Shown piece after piece: positions 1 to 6,132 of a stretch of DNA of 6,132 nt. The translations under genes were made by a program, and so were the position numbers. The stretch lies in the NCBI GenBank assembly GCA_015494005.1, contig WGCB01000062.1, positions 1-6,132 of the forward strand. Reading direction: 5' to 3'. The notes beneath the pieces were generated by a model. The model was given only the letters and a program-made list of their open reading frames with translations, did not search any database and had not been told where the DNA came from. This DNA comes from Caldilineaceae bacterium (GTDB lineage: Bacteria; Chloroflexota; Anaerolineae; Caldilineales; Caldilineaceae). Position 1 is the first letter of the stretch, and the number at the start of each line of letters is the position of its first letter.

Positions 1-2091
<2,091 letters not shown>

Positions 2092-2136
2092 GGTGCGACT
2101 CCAGGATGACGGTCTCAACGGCGATTGTTGGGGGCT

Positions 2137-2165
2137 ACTATAGCAGGGAGCGGGAGCCCTGTCAA
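2137..2165 (-). promoter_or_regulatory. Sigma70-type promoter of the lysine operon
   Basis: On the minus strand TTGACA (2165..2160) is separated by exactly 17 bp from TATAGT (2142..2137): a consensus -35 and a 5/6 -10. Transcription would begin near 2130, giving a leader of about 306 nt before homocitrate synthase and a terminated transcript of about 190 nt. Confidence 0.85.
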
Positions 2166-2204
2166 ATTGGGCGAAAAGATTGGTGGCCCATCGTGGAAGA
2201 TGCT

Positions 2205-2260
2205 GTAGGGACAGGGCAAGCCCTGTCCGGGGATGCGGGCGGAGCAAGCGCCGCCCCTAC
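2205..2260. repeat. Compound palindromic intergenic repeat
   Basis: The ends GTAGGG and CCCTAC are inverted repeats enclosing two palindromes: GGACAGGGC-AA-GCCCTGTCC (2209..2228) and GGGCGG...CCGCCC (2237..2256). The whole could fold as a three-way junction. The ends resemble small dispersed palindromic repeats known from Chloroflexota and other GC-rich bacteria, but only one copy is in this window, so its repetitive nature is inferred. It separates the two divergent promoters. No U-tract follows either arm, so a terminator role is unlikely. Confidence 0.55.
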
Positions 2261-2289
2261 TTGATCTTCCTGCCACTTTGGGCTACAGT
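2261..2289 (+). promoter_or_regulatory. Candidate sigma70 promoter of the propeller-protein gene
   Basis: TTGATC (2261..2266), 17-bp spacer, TACAGT (2284..2289): 4/6 matches at each hexamer with ideal spacing. The -35 directly follows the last base of the palindromic repeat. Predicted start near 2296, leader about 120 nt. Confidence 0.5.
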
Positions 2290-2302
2290 TCCCCTGCCCC
2301 CT

Positions 2303-2312
2303 AAACCGGTTT
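2303..2312. promoter_or_regulatory. 10-bp perfect palindrome, possible operator
   Basis: AAACCGGTTT lies just downstream of the predicted plus-strand transcription start. Its position suits a repressor site, but a 10-bp palindrome alone is weak evidence and no regulator is encoded in the window. Confidence 0.25.
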
Positions 2313-2399
2313 GTGACCGTTGTTCCTGGCCCCTCCCCCGGCCTGCTGGCATGACCCGCACTCGATCCATCCAGCCCATCCACACCAGCCCATCCACAC

Positions 2400-2407
2400 A
2401 GGAGGAG
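2400..2407 (+). promoter_or_regulatory. Shine-Dalgarno site of the propeller-protein gene
   Basis: AGGAGGAG ends 8 nt before the ATG at 2416. It selects this start over an upstream in-frame TTG at 2320, whose extension is low-complexity and Pro/His-rich. Confidence 0.8.
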
Positions 2408-2415
2408 ATCCCGTC

Positions 2416-5619
<3,204 letters not shown>

Positions 5620-5781
5620 GGGGTGCTGGATCGAGTTAGGCCCAAGCGGTTCGGCTCAGGTTATGGCCAGGTGGCGCTTCCGGGAAGGGGCATCGCCTGG
5701 TCGCGTGGGGGCCCAGGAGGGAGGCGGTCGTCCAAGAGGCTGCGGACACCCTGGAGGTGATGCGATAGCGGTGTGATGGTC

Positions 5782-5809
5782 TTGCTTGTCACATTCATAA
5801 CCGCATAAT
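5782..5809 (+). promoter_or_regulatory. Weak candidate promoter for the LVIVD-repeat gene
   Basis: TTGCTT (5782..5787), 16-bp spacer, CATAAT (5804..5809), in the AT-richer right half of the 240-bp gap after the propeller gene. The -10 is 5/6 but the -35 only 3/6. The left half of the gap (5620..5780) is GC-rich and shows no gene and no hairpin with a T-run. Confidence 0.3.
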
Positions 5810-5859
5810 CGTTAGTAGAAGCCGACACAGGTGCGAGGTTTTAGTAAGGAATGGGGCAA

Positions 5860-6132
5860 ATGAAAAGACGTATGCTCGCAGGAAGGAGCCTTCTGGTTTA
5901 TGCAATGTTGCTTTTAGTGCTTGTGTCCGGTAGTTTTTCCTCCGCTGCGGCCCAGGGCCAGAACGTGGCGTTAGTGGGGCAGATTGGAGGCTTTACTGAT
6001 GCCGCCGCTGTGCAGGGCGGCTACGCCTACATCGGCGTGGGGCCACGCCTGGTTATCCTGAACATTTCCAATCCAGGCAATCCCATCGTGGTGGGTCGGT
6101 CGGGGGTGCTGGCCGGCCTGGTATATAGTGTC
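5860..6132 (+). CDS. Secreted LVIVD-repeat beta-propeller-like protein, N-terminal part (cut by window end)
   Basis: 91 codons are visible, open to the window end. The N-terminus has a clear signal peptide: a positive n-region (MKRR), a hydrophobic core LLVYAMLLLVLVSG (11-24), and an AxA-type cleavage site near SSAAA/QGQ (after about residue 31). The mature part begins a repeat of the type found in LVIVD proteins: TDAAAVQGGYAYIGVG, RLVILNISNPGNPIVVG, then SGVLAGLVYSV. These repeats build propeller-like extracellular domains of unknown or adhesive function. The ATG at 5860 is chosen because AAGGA (5846..5850) lies 9 nt upstream. An in-frame ATG at 5851 would have no spacing, and one at 5872 would lose the charged n-region. 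Codon use in the signal region (TTA, AGA, AAA, TTT) is less GC-rich than in the neighbouring genes. Total length and anchoring are not visible. Confidence 0.8.
   Translation, partial: MKRRMLAGRSLLVYAMLLLVLVSGSFSSAAAQGQNVALVGQIGGFTDAAAVQGGYAYIGVGPRLVILNISNPGNPIVVGRSGVLAGLVYSV

Noticed and set aside
5620..5780. Small gene or terminator after the propeller gene
   Set aside because: No ORF with a ribosome site and plausible composition, and no GC-rich hairpin followed by a T-run, could be found.

Overview
This is a high-GC bacterial window carrying the start of an alpha-aminoadipate (AAA) lysine-biosynthesis operon on the minus strand, a divergent large beta-propeller protein on the plus strand, and the first part of a secreted repeat protein at the right edge. 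The type of homocitrate synthase, the pairing with a homoaconitase large subunit, the big Asp-box propeller protein and an intergenic palindromic repeat suggest a Chloroflexota (Caldilinea/Litorilinea-like) or less likely a Deinococcota-type genome. That placement is inference from gene content and base composition; no marker gene is present.

Minus-strand module (2165 down to 1): a near-consensus sigma70 promoter (TTGACA, 17 bp, TATAGT) is followed by a leader of about 300 nt, then homocitrate synthase (642..1823) and the homoaconitase/isopropylmalate dehydratase large subunit (645 running off the left edge). The two genes overlap by ATGA, which implies translational coupling. The leader looks like a classical transcription attenuator. 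It holds a 26-codon leader peptide with a Shine-Dalgarno site and five Lys codons in its last ten codons, an antiterminator arm touching the leader-peptide stop codon, and an intrinsic terminator whose loop and inner stem are complementary to that arm. The leader therefore predicts lysine-responsive control of the lysine pathway's first enzyme. I consider it the most interesting item here.

Divergent intergenic region (2166..2415): a compound palindromic repeat (2205..2260) directly abuts a plausible plus-strand promoter (2261..2289). A 10-bp perfect palindrome lies near the predicted start of transcription.

Plus-strand genes: 2416..5619 encodes a 1067-residue protein with eleven Asp-box (BNR) motifs and a C-terminal Ig-like plus helical region. 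It belongs to the VPS10/sortilin-like propeller family and has no visible signal peptide. The 240-bp gap after it (5620..5859) shows no gene and no clear terminator. A possible weak promoter lies in its AT-richer right half. At 5860 a signal-peptide-bearing protein with LVIVD-type repeats begins and is cut by the window end.
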